A DNA stretch of 64,000 nucleotides. Origin: VRUE01 sp963702575 (lineage in GTDB: Bacteria; Actinomycetota; Thermoleophilia; Solirubrobacterales; 70-9). The stretch spans positions 62,001 through 126,000 of the forward strand of contig CAVPCU010000006.1 of NCBI GenBank assembly GCA_963702575.1, read 5' to 3'. The notes below the pieces were generated by a model, which was given only the letters and a program-made list of their open reading frames with translations, was not told the DNA's origin and did no database searches. Shown here piece by piece: positions 1 through 8,670 of this stretch (position 1 is its first letter; every line of letters begins with the position of its first letter). The position numbers were made by a program, and so were the translations under genes.

Positions 1-549
1 GACGTCGGCTACGTCTCCGAGCCCGGGATCATCATCGGCCGCCTCAACGCCTTCGACGCCAACGAGAGCGGCGGCAGCGCCGAGGTCGTCGACGTCGAGG
101 TCGAGCTCTCGCCCTGGTCGACCAAGGCGAAGCTGGTCCAGCGCGGCGAGCAGCGCGGCGCCGACGTCAACATCGAGGACGCCGACATCCTCGTCGGCGG
201 CGGCCGCGGCCTCGGCGCCGCGGAGGGCTTCAAGCAGTGCGAGGAACTCGCCGAGGCGATGGGCGGCGCCGTCGCCGCGACCCGCGCGGTGGTCGACGCC
301 GGCTGGTACCCCTACGCGGCCCAGATCGGCCAGACCGGCAAGACGGTCGCGCCGAAGCTCTACCTGGCCGCCGGCATCTCCGGCGCGATCCAGCACAAGG
401 TCGGGATGCAGAGCTCGGAGAACATCCTCGCGATCAACAAGGACCAGAACGCGCCGATCTTCGAGTTCTCGGACCTCGGCGTGGTCGGCGACCTGCACAA
501 GATCGTCCCCAAGCTGACCGAGGCGATCAAGGCGAAGAAGGGGGGCTGA
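1..549 (+). CDS. etfA: Electron transfer flavoprotein alpha subunit, C-terminal part
   Basis: The reading frame is open from base 1 to a TGA at 547-549, so only the last 182 residues are in the window. EtfA carries FAD and passes electrons from acyl-CoA and other dehydrogenases to the quinone pool. The FAD-domain signatures are visible: the GGGRGLG turn near residue 68, then SGAIQHKVGMQ and an AINKDQNAPIF stretch, in the order usual for the family. ETF:quinone oxidoreductase, its direct electron acceptor, starts 41 bp downstream on the same strand, which supports the call. etfB is presumably upstream, outside the window. Confidence 0.95.
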   Translation, partial: DVGYVSEPGIIIGRLNAFDANESGGSAEVVDVEVELSPWSTKAKLVQRGEQRGADVNIEDADILVGGGRGLGAAEGFKQCEELAEAMGGAVAATRAVVDAGWYPYAAQIGQTGKTVAPKLYLAAGISGAIQHKVGMQSSENILAINKDQNAPIFEFSDLGVVGDLHKIVPKLTEAIKAKKGG

Positions 550-590
550 GCCGCAAGGCTCGGCCTCACCTCGTCCGAGAGGAGTCGACG

Positions 591-2301
591 ATGCCCGCCG
601 TCAAGCCGATCGATTACCCGCCGCCGTTCGACTCCGCCGACGTGATCGGCCCGCCGACCGATCCGGTCGACGACCGGATCGAGGTCGGGGTGGCGATCGT
701 CGGCGGCGGGCCGGCGGGCCTCGCCTGCGCCAACAAATTGATGCAGCTGCTCGAGGACGAGCCGGAGCTGACCGAGAAGCTGGGCGAAGTCCCGGTCGCG
801 GTGATCGAGAAGGGCAAAGTCGCCGGCGCGCACCTGCTCTCCGGGGCGAACGTCGACCCCTCGGCGATGACCCGGCTGTTCCCGGACCTGGACCCGGCCG
901 ATTGGCCGCCGGTCTACCAGGAGGTGACCAAGGACGCGACCTACTTCCTCACCTCGAAGGCCGCGATCCCGCTGAAGCCGCCGCCGCCCAACTTCCGCAA
1001 AGAGGGCACCTACACGCTCTCGGTCTCGAAACTGGGCCGCTTCCTCGCCGAGAAAGCCGAAGAGGCGGGCGTCTACATCCTCTCCGAGACCGCCGCGACC
1101 AAGCTGCTGGTCGAGGACCGGATCGTCAAGGGCGTGCGCTCGGGCGACCGCGGCCGCGGCAAGGACGGCGAGGAGCTCGGCAACTTCGAGCCCGGCTCCG
1201 ACGTCGTCGCCAAGGCGACGGTGCTCGCCGAGGGCACGATCGGCCACCTCACCTACTCCGCCTTCGACTACTTCGGCATGCGCGAGGGCTCCGACCCGCA
1301 GGCCTGGGAGCTCGGGGTGAAGGAGGTCTGGGAGGTGCCGAAGCCGCTCGACCGGGTGATCCACACGCTCGGCTGGCCGCTGCGCTGGGGCGCCAAGCAC
1401 AAGGAGGCCGGCGGCAGCTTCATCTACCCGATGGGCGAGGACAAGGTCTGCTTCGGCCTCGTCGTCGGCCTCGACTACACCGACGCCACCTTCTCCGTCC
1501 ACGACGAGCTGCAGCGGTTCAAGCAGCACCCCTTCATCGCCAAGATCATCGAGGGCGGCAAGCGGGTCGGCTGGGGGGCGAAGACGATCCCCTCGGGCGG
1601 CTACTGGGCGCTGCCGAAGCGCTTCTCGGTCCCCGGCATGCTGGTCGCCGGCGACGCCGCCGGGATGGTCAACATCGCCGAACTCGCCGGCGTCCACTAC
1701 GCGATGCACGCCGGGATGTACGCGGCGGAAGCGATCGTCGAGGCGCTGAAGGCCGACATCGACTCGGTCAACTTCGAGAGCTACGACAAGGCGATCCGCG
1801 ACTCGGTGATCGAGAAGGACCTCTACAAGTCGCGCAACATGAAGCAGCCGCTGACCAAGGGGTTGATCGCCGGCGGCATCGTCGCCAACATGCTCGTCGC
1901 GACCAAAGGCAACTTCCCGCCGGGGCACTGGAAGGTCGAGGACAACGCCGAGCCGGCGATGAGCATCGGCACCGCCGACGACCAGGTACCCCAAGCCCGA
2001 CAACGAGGTCACCTTCAACAAGCTCGACTCGGTCTTCCTCTCGGGCAACGCGACCCGCGACGACGCGCCCAACCACGTCCGCATCCAGACCCGCGTGCCG
2101 CGCGAGATCGCCCAGACCTGGGTCTCGATGTGCCCCGCCCAGGTCTACGAGATCCCCGACGAGCAGCTCGAGAACGGCGCCGCCGAGGTCGACGTCCACG
2201 TCACCGCCTCCAACTGCGTGCAGTGCGGGGCGATCACTGCCAAGGGTGGGCGCCTGACTTTGCCCGAGGGTGGCGACGGGCCGCTCTACCAGGAGACCTG
2301 A
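591..2301 (+). CDS. Electron transfer flavoprotein-ubiquinone oxidoreductase (one frameshift)
   Basis: ETF-QO takes electrons from reduced ETF through FAD and an Fe-S cluster to membrane quinone. The start is ATG at 591. The N-terminal dinucleotide-binding motif is AIVGGGPAGLACA, and a second FAD motif, VAGDAAGMVN, lies near residue 350. The product is about 569 residues, normal for the family. The frame breaks near 1985: the upstream frame ends in nonsense after TADDQ, while the family sequence resumes one base later as YPKPDNEVTFNKLDSVF, consistent with one extra base in CCAGGTACC. The C-terminal ferredoxin-like part has CPAQVYE and NCVQCGAITAK. Only three of the four expected cluster cysteines are visible. 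A long hairpin follows the stop codon. Confidence 0.9.
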
Positions 2302-2311
2302 GCGTCGAGCG

Positions 2312-2433
2312 GTGGTGGGGGAGGGTCCTATGCCCCTCCCCCTGAGGCCGTCGCGCAGCAGATCGTGGGTGGGGGCTCGGGGCGTTGGCGCTCAGCCTCA
2401 TGGGGAGGGGCATAGGACCCTCCTCGGCCCCAC
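2312..2433. repeat. Long hairpin element, copy A
   Basis: Arms 2320-2348 and 2395-2423 are complementary over 29 positions with one mismatch. The outer arm begins GGAGGGTCCTATGCCCC. The interior carries a core, GGCCGTCGCGCAGCAGATCG (2346-2365), which recurs in copies B, C and D. It starts about 19 bp after the ETF-QO stop and lies before the next gene, so it may act as a terminator, but it has no T-tract. Confidence 0.75.
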
Positions 2434-2475
2434 CCCCGGCAGAATCCCTCCGGGTCACGGGTATAGCTTGCGCGC

Positions 2476-3381
2476 GTGGTTGCCCTTGGCATAGTTGCGG
2501 CTGTTGGAGCTTCTTTGCTCTACAACACCTCGATTGCCTTGCAGGCCTTGGAGGCTCGGGAGGTGCCTCGGGAGCATTCGCTGCGGCTGTCGTTGATCTG
2601 GAGGCTGGTGCGGAACCGGCGCTGGTTGGGGGCCACGGGGTTGGGGTTGCTCGGGTGGCCGTTGGAGATCTTGGCGTTGCTGTTGGCGCCGTTGACCGTG
2701 GTGCAGCCTTGTATTGCCTGCGGGTTGATCCTGCTGCTCTGGCTGGGGGCGACGCGGCTGGGGGAGAGGCCGGGGCGGCGCGAGGGGGTCGCGGTGGGCG
2801 CGATCGTCGCCGGGGTGATCGGCGTCGGCCTGACCGCGCCCGAACGCAGCACCGACCACGCCGGCACGGCGGCGATCGCGATCGCCCTGGTCGTCGTCGC
2901 GATCCCGGTCGTCCTGCCTTACGCGTTTCGCGGGCGCATCCGACATTCACCACGCCAGGGGGGGGTCAATGTCGGGCGGGGGGAGGGGATCGGGCTGCTG
3001 ATGGTGATCGGCGCCGGCTGCGGCTACGCCTGGACCGCGATCGCCAGCAAGCTGCTGACCGACGAGCTCGCCGCGGCGGCGATCCTGGCGGCGCTCGCCT
3101 GGCTCGCCACCGCGGCCGCCTCGGAGGGGCTGGCGCTGCTGAACGAGCAGAGCGCCCTGCAGCGCCGCGCCGCCACGCACGTCGCGCCGGTGATGTTCGC
3201 CGTACAGGTGATCGTCCCGGTCCTGCTGGCGCCGCTGATCTTCGGCGAGTCCTGGGGCAAGACCCCGCTCGGTGGCGCCGTGCTGGTCGCCTGCATCGGC
3301 GTCACGCTGGCGGGCACCGTGCTGCTGGCGGGCTCCAGGGCGGTCGGCGCTGTCCTGGAAAGCGCCCGCGAAGGGTCCTGA
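2476..3381 (+). CDS. EamA/DMT-like multi-spanning membrane protein
   Basis: A 301-residue hydrophobic protein, GTG start at 2476. I count about eight to nine membrane-spanning stretches, beginning with VALGIVAAVGASLLYNTSIA at the N-terminus. The hydrophobic pattern and the two-half organisation resemble drug/metabolite transporter (EamA-type) proteins, but no substrate can be inferred. The first 250 bases are less GC-rich and richer in TTG than the neighbours. A palindrome (2935-2976) sits inside the coding region and encodes a hydrophilic patch, RGRIRHSPRQGGVNVGRGEG, between two membrane segments at about residues 151-170. It looks like an in-frame insertion. Family assignment is moderate, membrane location strong. 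Confidence 0.65.
   Translation: MVALGIVAAVGASLLYNTSIALQALEAREVPREHSLRLSLIWRLVRNRRWLGATGLGLLGWPLEILALLLAPLTVVQPCIACGLILLLWLGATRLGERPGRREGVAVGAIVAGVIGVGLTAPERSTDHAGTAAIAIALVVVAIPVVLPYAFRGRIRHSPRQGGVNVGRGEGIGLLMVIGAGCGYAWTAIASKLLTDELAAAAILAALAWLATAAASEGLALLNEQSALQRRAATHVAPVMFAVQVIVPVLLAPLIFGESWGKTPLGGAVLVACIGVTLAGTVLLAGSRAVGAVLESAREGS
2935..2976. repeat. Small palindrome, copy 1 (inside a gene)
   Basis: Left arm GCATCCGACATTCACC at 2936-2951 and right arm GGTCAATGTCG at 2964-2974 pair with one mismatch around a C/G-rich loop. The left arm is nearly identical to that of the palindrome at 12641-12683. This copy lies inside a predicted membrane-protein gene and keeps the frame open. Confidence 0.55.
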
Positions 3382-3536
3382 CCGCCGTCACTGCTAGATT
3401 TGCGCCGCCTTTAGCTAAATCGAGTTTCGTCCGCGAAGGCACACTCCCCCAGCCACACCCACCAAGGAGCCCACCGTAGAGGCCGTAGAGAAAGCCCCGG
3501 TCGACGCGAGCAAGTTCGCGATCGGGTTCGACCATC

Positions 3537-4512
3537 GTGACCGTGCCCGCCTGTTCGAGCCTCTGGACGGACGTGCTCGACTCCGAGCAGTGGTCGGAGG
3601 GCCGCATGCTCGAGGCCTTCGAGCGGCGCTGGGCGGAGTGGAACGGCCTGCCCAGCCTCGGGATGTCGAGCTGGGCCGGCGGCGCGCTCGCGGCGCTCGA
3701 GTTCGCCGGGGTGCGCGGAGAGACGGTCCTCTGCCCGTCCAACACCTTCATGGCGACGCCGCTCGCCGCGATCGCCGCCGGCGCCGAGGTCGAGTTCGTC
3801 GACTGCCGCCGCGACGACCTCTGCATGTCCTTCGAGGACTTCGAGCGCAAGGCCGAGCGGACCAAGCCGCAGGGCGGCGATCCTCGTCCACATCGGCGGC
3901 CACATCGCCTTCGACTCCGAGCGCATCGCCGCCTACTGCCGCGAGCACGGGATCTTCCTGCTCGAGGACTGCGCCCACGCCCACGGCGCCGGCTGGAACG
4001 GCCGCCGCCCGGGCGGCTTCGGCGATGCCGGCGTCTACTCGCTGTACGCGACCAAGACGGTCTCCACCGGCGAGGGTGGAGTCCTCGTCTCGGCCAACCC
4101 CGACCTGATCGAGTTCGCCGCCAAGTTCCGCAACTACGGCAAGTTCGAGCACGAGGTCGACGGCCTCAACTTCCGCATGAGCGAGTTCACCGCGGCGCTC
4201 GGCCTGGTCCAGGCCGAGCGCATGGAGGAGATCGTCGCCTGGAAGAACGAGTACGCCCGCGAGCACCTCGACCCCGCCCACCCGGCACGGCTCGAGCTGC
4301 CCGAGGGGATGACCTCCGGCCTCTACAAGTACGTCGTCTTCGAAGAGATCGAGAAGTCGACCGGCCGCGTCTACGAGGAACCGTGCCACCGGATCATGGG
4401 CCGCGACGCGGACCTGCCGAACACCGAGTGGGTGGCGCAGAACCACTGGTGCGTGCCGCTCTACTACCGCCCGGAGAGCCGTGAGGCCGCCCTGGGGAAG
4501 GGAGAACGATGA
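3537..4512 (+). CDS. DegT/DnrJ/EryC1/StrS-type PLP aminotransferase (one frameshift)
   Basis: Sugar aminotransferase family enzymes transfer an amino group to NDP-keto-sugars using PLP. Family landmarks: LCPSNTFMATPLAA near residue 63, LLEDCAHAHGA (PLP-binding Asp), and the PLP lysine in SLYATKTVSTGEGG, followed by FRNYGK. The frame breaks near 3872: before it reads ERTKPQG, and one base later AILVHIGGHIAFDSERIAAY. Removing one G from CAGGGCGGCG restores it. GTG at 3537 gives VTVPACSSLWTDVLDS. A frame opening near 3476 also reads into this protein (FAIGFDHRDRARLFE), but it has no start codon and would need another shift. The stop overlaps the next gene's ATG (ATGA, 4509-4512), so the two are probably co-translated. 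Confidence 0.85.
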
Positions 4513-6899
4513 GGGTTCTGGTAACCGGCGGGGGCGGCTTCATCGGCTCGCACGTCGTCGACAGGCTGATCGAGCGCGGCGACACGCCGCGGATCTTCGA
4601 CCTCAGCGCCTCGCCCTACCACTCGCCGCTGGAGGTCGAGACCTTCACCGGCTCGATCACCGACCCCGCCAACCTCGACCTGGCGATGCGCGACTGCGAC
4701 GCCGTCATCCACCTCGCCGCGGTCGCCGACGTCGCCCACGTCCTCGCCGACCCGGTGCTCGCCGAGGAGGTCAACACCCGCGGCACGCTCAACGTGCTCG
4801 AGGCGGCCTGCCGGGCGAAGGTCGACCGCGTCGTCTACGGCTCGACCACCTGGGTCTACAGCGACTGCACCGAGCAGGCGGTCGACGAGGAGACGCCGAT
4901 CCCGGCGCCGCGCCACCTCTACACCGCGACCAAGCTCGCCGGCGAGACCTACTGCGCCGGCTACGCCGAGCTCTACGACCTCGAGTGCACGGTGCTGCGC
5001 TTCGGCATCCCCTACGGGCCGCGCGCCCGCGCCGCCGGCGTCGTCGCCAAGTTCACCGACCTCGCCTTCGAAGGCAAGGCGCTGACGATCGCCGGCGACG
5101 GCAGCACGACCCGCAGCTTCATCTACGTCGAGGACCTCGCCGACGGGATCGTCGCCTCGCTCGCGCCGGAGGCCGCCGGGCGCACCTACAACCTCTCCGG
5201 CGACGAGGTCGTGACGATCCTCGAAATCGCCGAGCGGGTGCAGGAAAACACCGACAACTGCGAGATCGTCCACACCCCGCCCCGCCCCGGCGACTTCCCC
5301 GGCAAGGAGATCTCCAACGCGCGGGCGCTCGAGGAGATCGGGTGGAAGGCCGAGACCAGCTTCCGCGAGGGCGTCCGCCGCTACGTCGAGTGGGTGCGCA
5401 ACACCACCAGGCCGCCGGACCCGGTGCCCGGATTGAAGCCGGTTCTGAGCCACAACGGCAACGGCGGCGGCAACGGCGACAACGGCAACGGCCGCGCGAC
5501 CGGGGCCCTCCTGGAGGGCGTCGAAGGCTCGGCCGAGCGGGCGCCGCGGGTGCTCGTGCTGACGGCGGACATCGGCGAGGGCCACGACCTGCCGGCGCGG
5601 ATGATCAAGGCCGACGTCGAGCGGGAAATCCCCGACGCCACGGTCGAGATCGTCGACGGGCTGCAGGCGATGGGGAGGATCTCCTCCTCGGTCGCCCGCG
5701 ACGGCTCGCGCTTCACCTTTCGCTGGATGCCGTGGCTGTTCGACGTGCAGTACTGGTTGATCACCAAGTTCGGGCCGACCCGCTGGCTGATGCACCACCT
5801 CAGCTACGTGCTCGGCAGCCGCGGCCTCCTGCGGACGATCGCCGAGCACCGGCCCGACGTCGTCGTCTCGACCTACCCCGGCGTGACCGCCGTGCTCGGG
5901 ATGCTGCGCGAGAACCGCCGCCTCGACGTGCCGGTGCACTCGGCGATCACCGACCTCGCCGGGTTGCGCTACTGGGTCCATCCCGGCGTCGACCTGCACT
6001 ACGTCACCCACCCGGAGTCGATCGAGGAGGTCGAACGGCTCGCCGGCCCGGCCAGCGTCGAGTGGATGCGGCCGCCGATCGCGCCCGAGTTCCTGATGCC
6101 GCGCACCCGCGCCGACGCCCGCGCCGCGCTTGGCGTGCCGGCCCACGGGCGGCTGGTGCTCGTCTCCGGCGGCGGCTGGGGGATCGGCGACCTCGAGGGG
6201 GCGATCGGGGCGGCGCTGGCCGACGGCGACACGACCGTCGCCTGCATCACCGGTCGCAACGAGGCGGCCCGGGAGAAGCTCGACCAGCGCTTCGCCGGCG
6301 ACGAGCGCGTGCGCGTGCTCGGCTTCACCGAGCAGATGAGCGACTGGATGGCGGCGGCCGACGCGATGGTCCACTCGACCGCCGGCCTGACCGTGCTCGA
6401 GGCCCACATCCGCGGCTGCCCGGTGGTCTCCTACGGCTTCTCCGCCGGCCACCTGCGCGCCAACAACGCCGCCTTCGAGCGCTTCGGCCTGGCCGAGGTG
6501 GCGCGCTCCGAGCACGAGCTGGAGTCGGTGCTGCGCCACGTCACCCGCGAGCGCCGCTCGCCCGACTCGACCTTCGCCTCGCTTCCCTCGATCGCCTCGC
6601 GGGTCCTGACCGCGCGGCCGCGGGTGCGCCCGCAGCCGGTCTGGCGGCTGCGAGCGGGACGAATGGCGGCGGCGGTCAGCCTCGCCGTCGTGGCGATCGC
6701 GCTGGTGGTCACGATCGGCCTCGCCGGCCACTGGGACACGCCCGCCCACCTCGTCTCCAAGGCAGCCAGGCCGCTCGAGAGCCGCGTTCATTTCGGCAAG
6801 GACGAAGACACCACCGCCGTCCCGGCGGTCTCGACCGCGCAGCCGGCGAGCGAAGCCCCCGCGTCGCCGCGGCATGCCTCGACGAGCGTCAACCCCTGA
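4509..6899 (+). CDS. Fusion: NAD-dependent sugar epimerase/dehydratase + MGDG-synthase/MurG-like glycosyltransferase
   Basis: A 796-residue two-domain protein. Residues 1-300 are an extended short-chain dehydrogenase of the GalE/RmlB type: the Rossmann motif VTGGGGFIGSH, the DAVIHLAA strand, and the catalytic Tyr138-x3-Lys142 in LYTATKLAGETY. A low-complexity linker (HNGNGGGNGDNGNG, about 315-328) leads to a GT-B glycosyltransferase from about 347 to 700. It opens with VLTADIGEGHDLPARMI, like MGDG synthase or diacylglycerol glucosyltransferase, and has a donor-site region VSGGGWGIGDLE and STAGLTVLEAHIRGCPVVSY. One membrane segment (about 719-739) and a Thr/Ser/Pro-rich tail follow. Inference: one polypeptide makes a sugar nucleotide and transfers that sugar to a lipid. 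Neighbours are a sugar aminotransferase and a polysaccharide deacetylase. Confidence 0.85.
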   Translation: MRVLVTGGGGFIGSHVVDRLIERGDTPRIFDLSASPYHSPLEVETFTGSITDPANLDLAMRDCDAVIHLAAVADVAHVLADPVLAEEVNTRGTLNVLEAACRAKVDRVVYGSTTWVYSDCTEQAVDEETPIPAPRHLYTATKLAGETYCAGYAELYDLECTVLRFGIPYGPRARAAGVVAKFTDLAFEGKALTIAGDGSTTRSFIYVEDLADGIVASLAPEAAGRTYNLSGDEVVTILEIAERVQENTDNCEIVHTPPRPGDFPGKEISNARALEEIGWKAETSFREGVRRYVEWVRNTTRPPDPVPGLKPVLSHNGNGGGNGDNGNGRATGALLEGVEGSAERAPRVLVLTADIGEGHDLPARMIKADVEREIPDATVEIVDGLQAMGRISSSVARDGSRFTFRWMPWLFDVQYWLITKFGPTRWLMHHLSYVLGSRGLLRTIAEHRPDVVVSTYPGVTAVLGMLRENRRLDVPVHSAITDLAGLRYWVHPGVDLHYVTHPESIEEVERLAGPASVEWMRPPIAPEFLMPRTRADARAALGVPAHGRLVLVSGGGWGIGDLEGAIGAALADGDTTVACITGRNEAAREKLDQRFAGDERVRVLGFTEQMSDWMAAADAMVHSTAGLTVLEAHIRGCPVVSYGFSAGHLRANNAAFERFGLAEVARSEHELESVLRHVTRERRSPDSTFASLPSIASRVLTARPRVRPQPVWRLRAGRMAAAVSLAVVAIALVVTIGLAGHWDTPAHLVSKAARPLESRVHFGKDEDTTAVPAVSTAQPASEAPASPRHASTSVNP

Positions 6900-6917
6900 C
6901 CCGGCGCAGTTGAAGGC

Positions 6918-7622
6918 GTGGCTCTGAGGCGCGTCCTCGGCGCCGGCGTCCTCGCCGGGGCGCTCGCCCACGCGACCCCGGCGCTGGCCCCGGTCGTGCC
7001 CGCGGTCGGCCGGGCGCTGGGCATCCGCCGCCGTCAGGAGGACGCGGCGGGGGTGGCGCTCACGTTCGACGACGGCCCCCATCCGCAGGGCACCCCGGCG
7101 GTGCTCGAGATCCTGCGCGAGGCGGGCGCCCCGGCGACCTTCTTCCTCGTCGGCGAGCAGGTCATCCGCCGTCCGGCGCTGGTGGCCGAGATCGTCGCCG
7201 CCGGGCACCGGGTCGAGCTGCACTGCCACCGCCATCGCAACGCGCTGCGGCTCGGTGGGTGGCGGTTCCTCGACGACGCCGAGCGGGCCCGCTACGCGAT
7301 CGAGGAGGCCGGCGGCCAGGCGATCGCCGACCACCGCCCCCCCTACGGCATCTACAGCGCCGCCGCGCTGCGCGCCGTGCGCCGCCGCGGCTGGCGGCCG
7401 GTGCTGTGGTCCCAGTGGGGAAAGGACTGGCGAAGCGACGCGACGCCGGATTCGATCGCACGATGCTCGACCGGCACGATCGCCGGCGGCGACGTCGTCC
7501 TACTGCACGACGCCGACTACTACAGCGCCCCCGGCTCCTGGGCGCGCACGGCGGCAGCCCTGCCGATCATCATCGAGGAGCTCGGCAGCCGCGGGCTGAA
7601 GCCGATGCTGCTGCGCCGTTGA
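6918..7622 (+). CDS. Polysaccharide deacetylase (NodB homology domain, CE4)
   Basis: A 234-residue protein with a GTG start at 6918. It begins with a hydrophobic stretch (GAGVLAGALAHATPALAPVV), a signal peptide or membrane anchor. The CE4 domain shows motif 1, TFDDGPHP (residues 49-56; the Asp pair is the base and a metal ligand), and motif 2, H-x3-H in HRVELHCHRHRN (about 97-108). Motif 3 is probably HRPPYG and motif 5 VVLLHDAD. These enzymes remove acetyl or related groups from cell-wall or exopolysaccharide sugars. It sits 18 bp after the fused epimerase-glycosyltransferase, so a shared role in envelope glycan modification is likely. Confidence 0.88.
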   Translation: MALRRVLGAGVLAGALAHATPALAPVVPAVGRALGIRRRQEDAAGVALTFDDGPHPQGTPAVLEILREAGAPATFFLVGEQVIRRPALVAEIVAAGHRVELHCHRHRNALRLGGWRFLDDAERARYAIEEAGGQAIADHRPPYGIYSAAALRAVRRRGWRPVLWSQWGKDWRSDATPDSIARCSTGTIAGGDVVLLHDADYYSAPGSWARTAAALPIIIEELGSRGLKPMLLRR

Positions 7623-7733
7623 GCCGGCGGCGCCGGCGTCCACTGCTCGCAACCGGCGAACGCTTCGTCGAGCCGTCGCGCCATCGCGCTCCTTCTCGGC
7701 GGCCGATCCTGGTCGAAGATTTCCCTGGGCATG
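7520..7733 (-). CDS. Possible small protein (uncertain)
   Basis: On the minus strand an ATG at 7733 is preceded by a good ribosome-binding site (GGAGAGGGAACC). It opens a 70-codon frame, MPREIFDQDRPPRRSAMARR onward, ending at 7520. The last third overlaps the deacetylase on the opposite strand. No family is recognised and the composition is Arg/Ala/Ser-rich, as expected of a shadow frame. The ribosome-binding site is the only positive sign. Confidence 0.22.
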
Positions 7734-7752
7734 GTTCCCTCTCCGTCCTGTA

Positions 7753-7780
7753 GGGGGGCGTTGAGACAGCTTCGCCCCCC
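7753..7780. terminator. Hairpin between convergent genes
   Basis: GGGGGGCG (7753-7760) pairs with CGCCCCCC (7773-7780) across a 12-base loop. It lies between the deacetylase (plus) and the hydrolase (minus), where a bidirectional terminator is expected. GAAAAAC follows on the right. Confidence 0.5.
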
Positions 7781-7833
7781 GATCGGACGAAAAACGTGCA
7801 CTTAGCGAAAAACGGCCGGAAACAGCGGAGGGA

Positions 7834-8670
7834 TCAGGCGGCGAAGGCGGCGATCTCGTCGGCGAGGCGCTGCGGCTGGTCGAGCGGGACGAACGTCTTC
7901 GCGTCGGCGATCTCGACGATGCGGGCGTTCCCGGCCTCGCCGGCCAGGCGCTGCGCGTACTTCAGCGGGAAGAAGCTGTCGCCCGGGGCCCAGGCGAGCA
8001 GGATCGGGAGCTCGGACTCGCGCAGCTTCTGCGCCGCCTCGAGCGTGTAACGCTTGTTCATCCCGGCCGTGACCTTCTTCGCGTCGCGCTTGACGCCCGG
8101 GTCGTGCAGGCCCGGCGCCATCCAGGAGGCGACCAGCTCGGGCGGGATCGGCGTGCGGGCGAACGGTTTGAAGGCGGCGCGGGCGAGGGCGCCGATCCGA
8201 AACGGCGCCGCGAGCACCGCCATGCCGCCGGGCAGGGCCGCGATCGGCGGCATCGCCTTGAAGATGCCCGGAGGGAAGTTCTCGTGGGTGTCGCAGTTGG
8301 TCAGGACCAGGCGGCCGATCCGCTCGGGGTGGCGGGTGACCAGTACCTGCGACATCGCCCCGCCGGAGTCGTTGCCGACGATCGTCACGTCGTCGAGGTC
8401 GAGCTTCTCGAGGAAGGCGGCGATCGTCGCCGCGATCCCGTAGGGGGTGAGATCCGCGTCGGGTCTCATCGCCACCTGCTGGGCGCCGATCGGCCAATCG
8501 GGCGCGATGCAGCGGCAGCGATCGGAGAGGCGGTCGACGACGCCGTCCCAGAGGCGGCCGTCGACCAGGTAGCCGTGGACGAAGACGACCGGCTTGCCCT
8601 CGCCGGCCTCGCGGTAGCGGATCGTCCCGGCGGGAAGCTCTATTTCGCGCCGCTGGTCGGCTGAGGCCAT
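7834..8670 (-). CDS. Alpha/beta hydrolase
   Basis: A 278-residue alpha/beta-hydrolase-fold protein. The oxyanion-hole motif is VVFVHGYLVDG, and the nucleophile elbow reads VGNDSGGAMS. By the G-x-Nu-x-G pattern the nucleophile is Asp, as in haloalkane dehalogenases and epoxide hydrolases, rather than Ser. The acid is probably in LLAWAPGDSFFP. At the usual catalytic His position the sequence reads DAKTFVPLDQPQRLADEI, with Thr where many relatives have His, so activity is uncertain. The start at 8670 overlaps the end of the upstream GGDEF gene by 31 bp, implying co-transcription. Substrate unknown. Confidence 0.8.
   Translation of the reverse strand: MASADQRREIELPAGTIRYREAGEGKPVVFVHGYLVDGRLWDGVVDRLSDRCRCIAPDWPIGAQQVAMRPDADLTPYGIAATIAAFLEKLDLDDVTIVGNDSGGAMSQVLVTRHPERIGRLVLTNCDTHENFPPGIFKAMPPIAALPGGMAVLAAPFRIGALARAAFKPFARTPIPPELVASWMAPGLHDPGVKRDAKKVTAGMNKRYTLEAAQKLRESELPILLAWAPGDSFFPLKYAQRLAGEAGNARIVEIADAKTFVPLDQPQRLADEIAAFAA

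Noticed and set aside
360..2084. Very long antisense open frames, here and opposite most genes
   Set aside because: High G+C removes stop codons from shadow frames; their Arg/Ala/Gly/Pro-rich translations have no family features, and the sense frame carries real motifs.
3476..3536. Upstream extension of the DegT-type aminotransferase (FAIGFDHRDRARLFE)
   Set aside because: The frame has no ATG, GTG or TTG start and would need an extra frameshift near 3561; GTG 3537 gives a plausible N-terminus. It remains possible if that base is an error.
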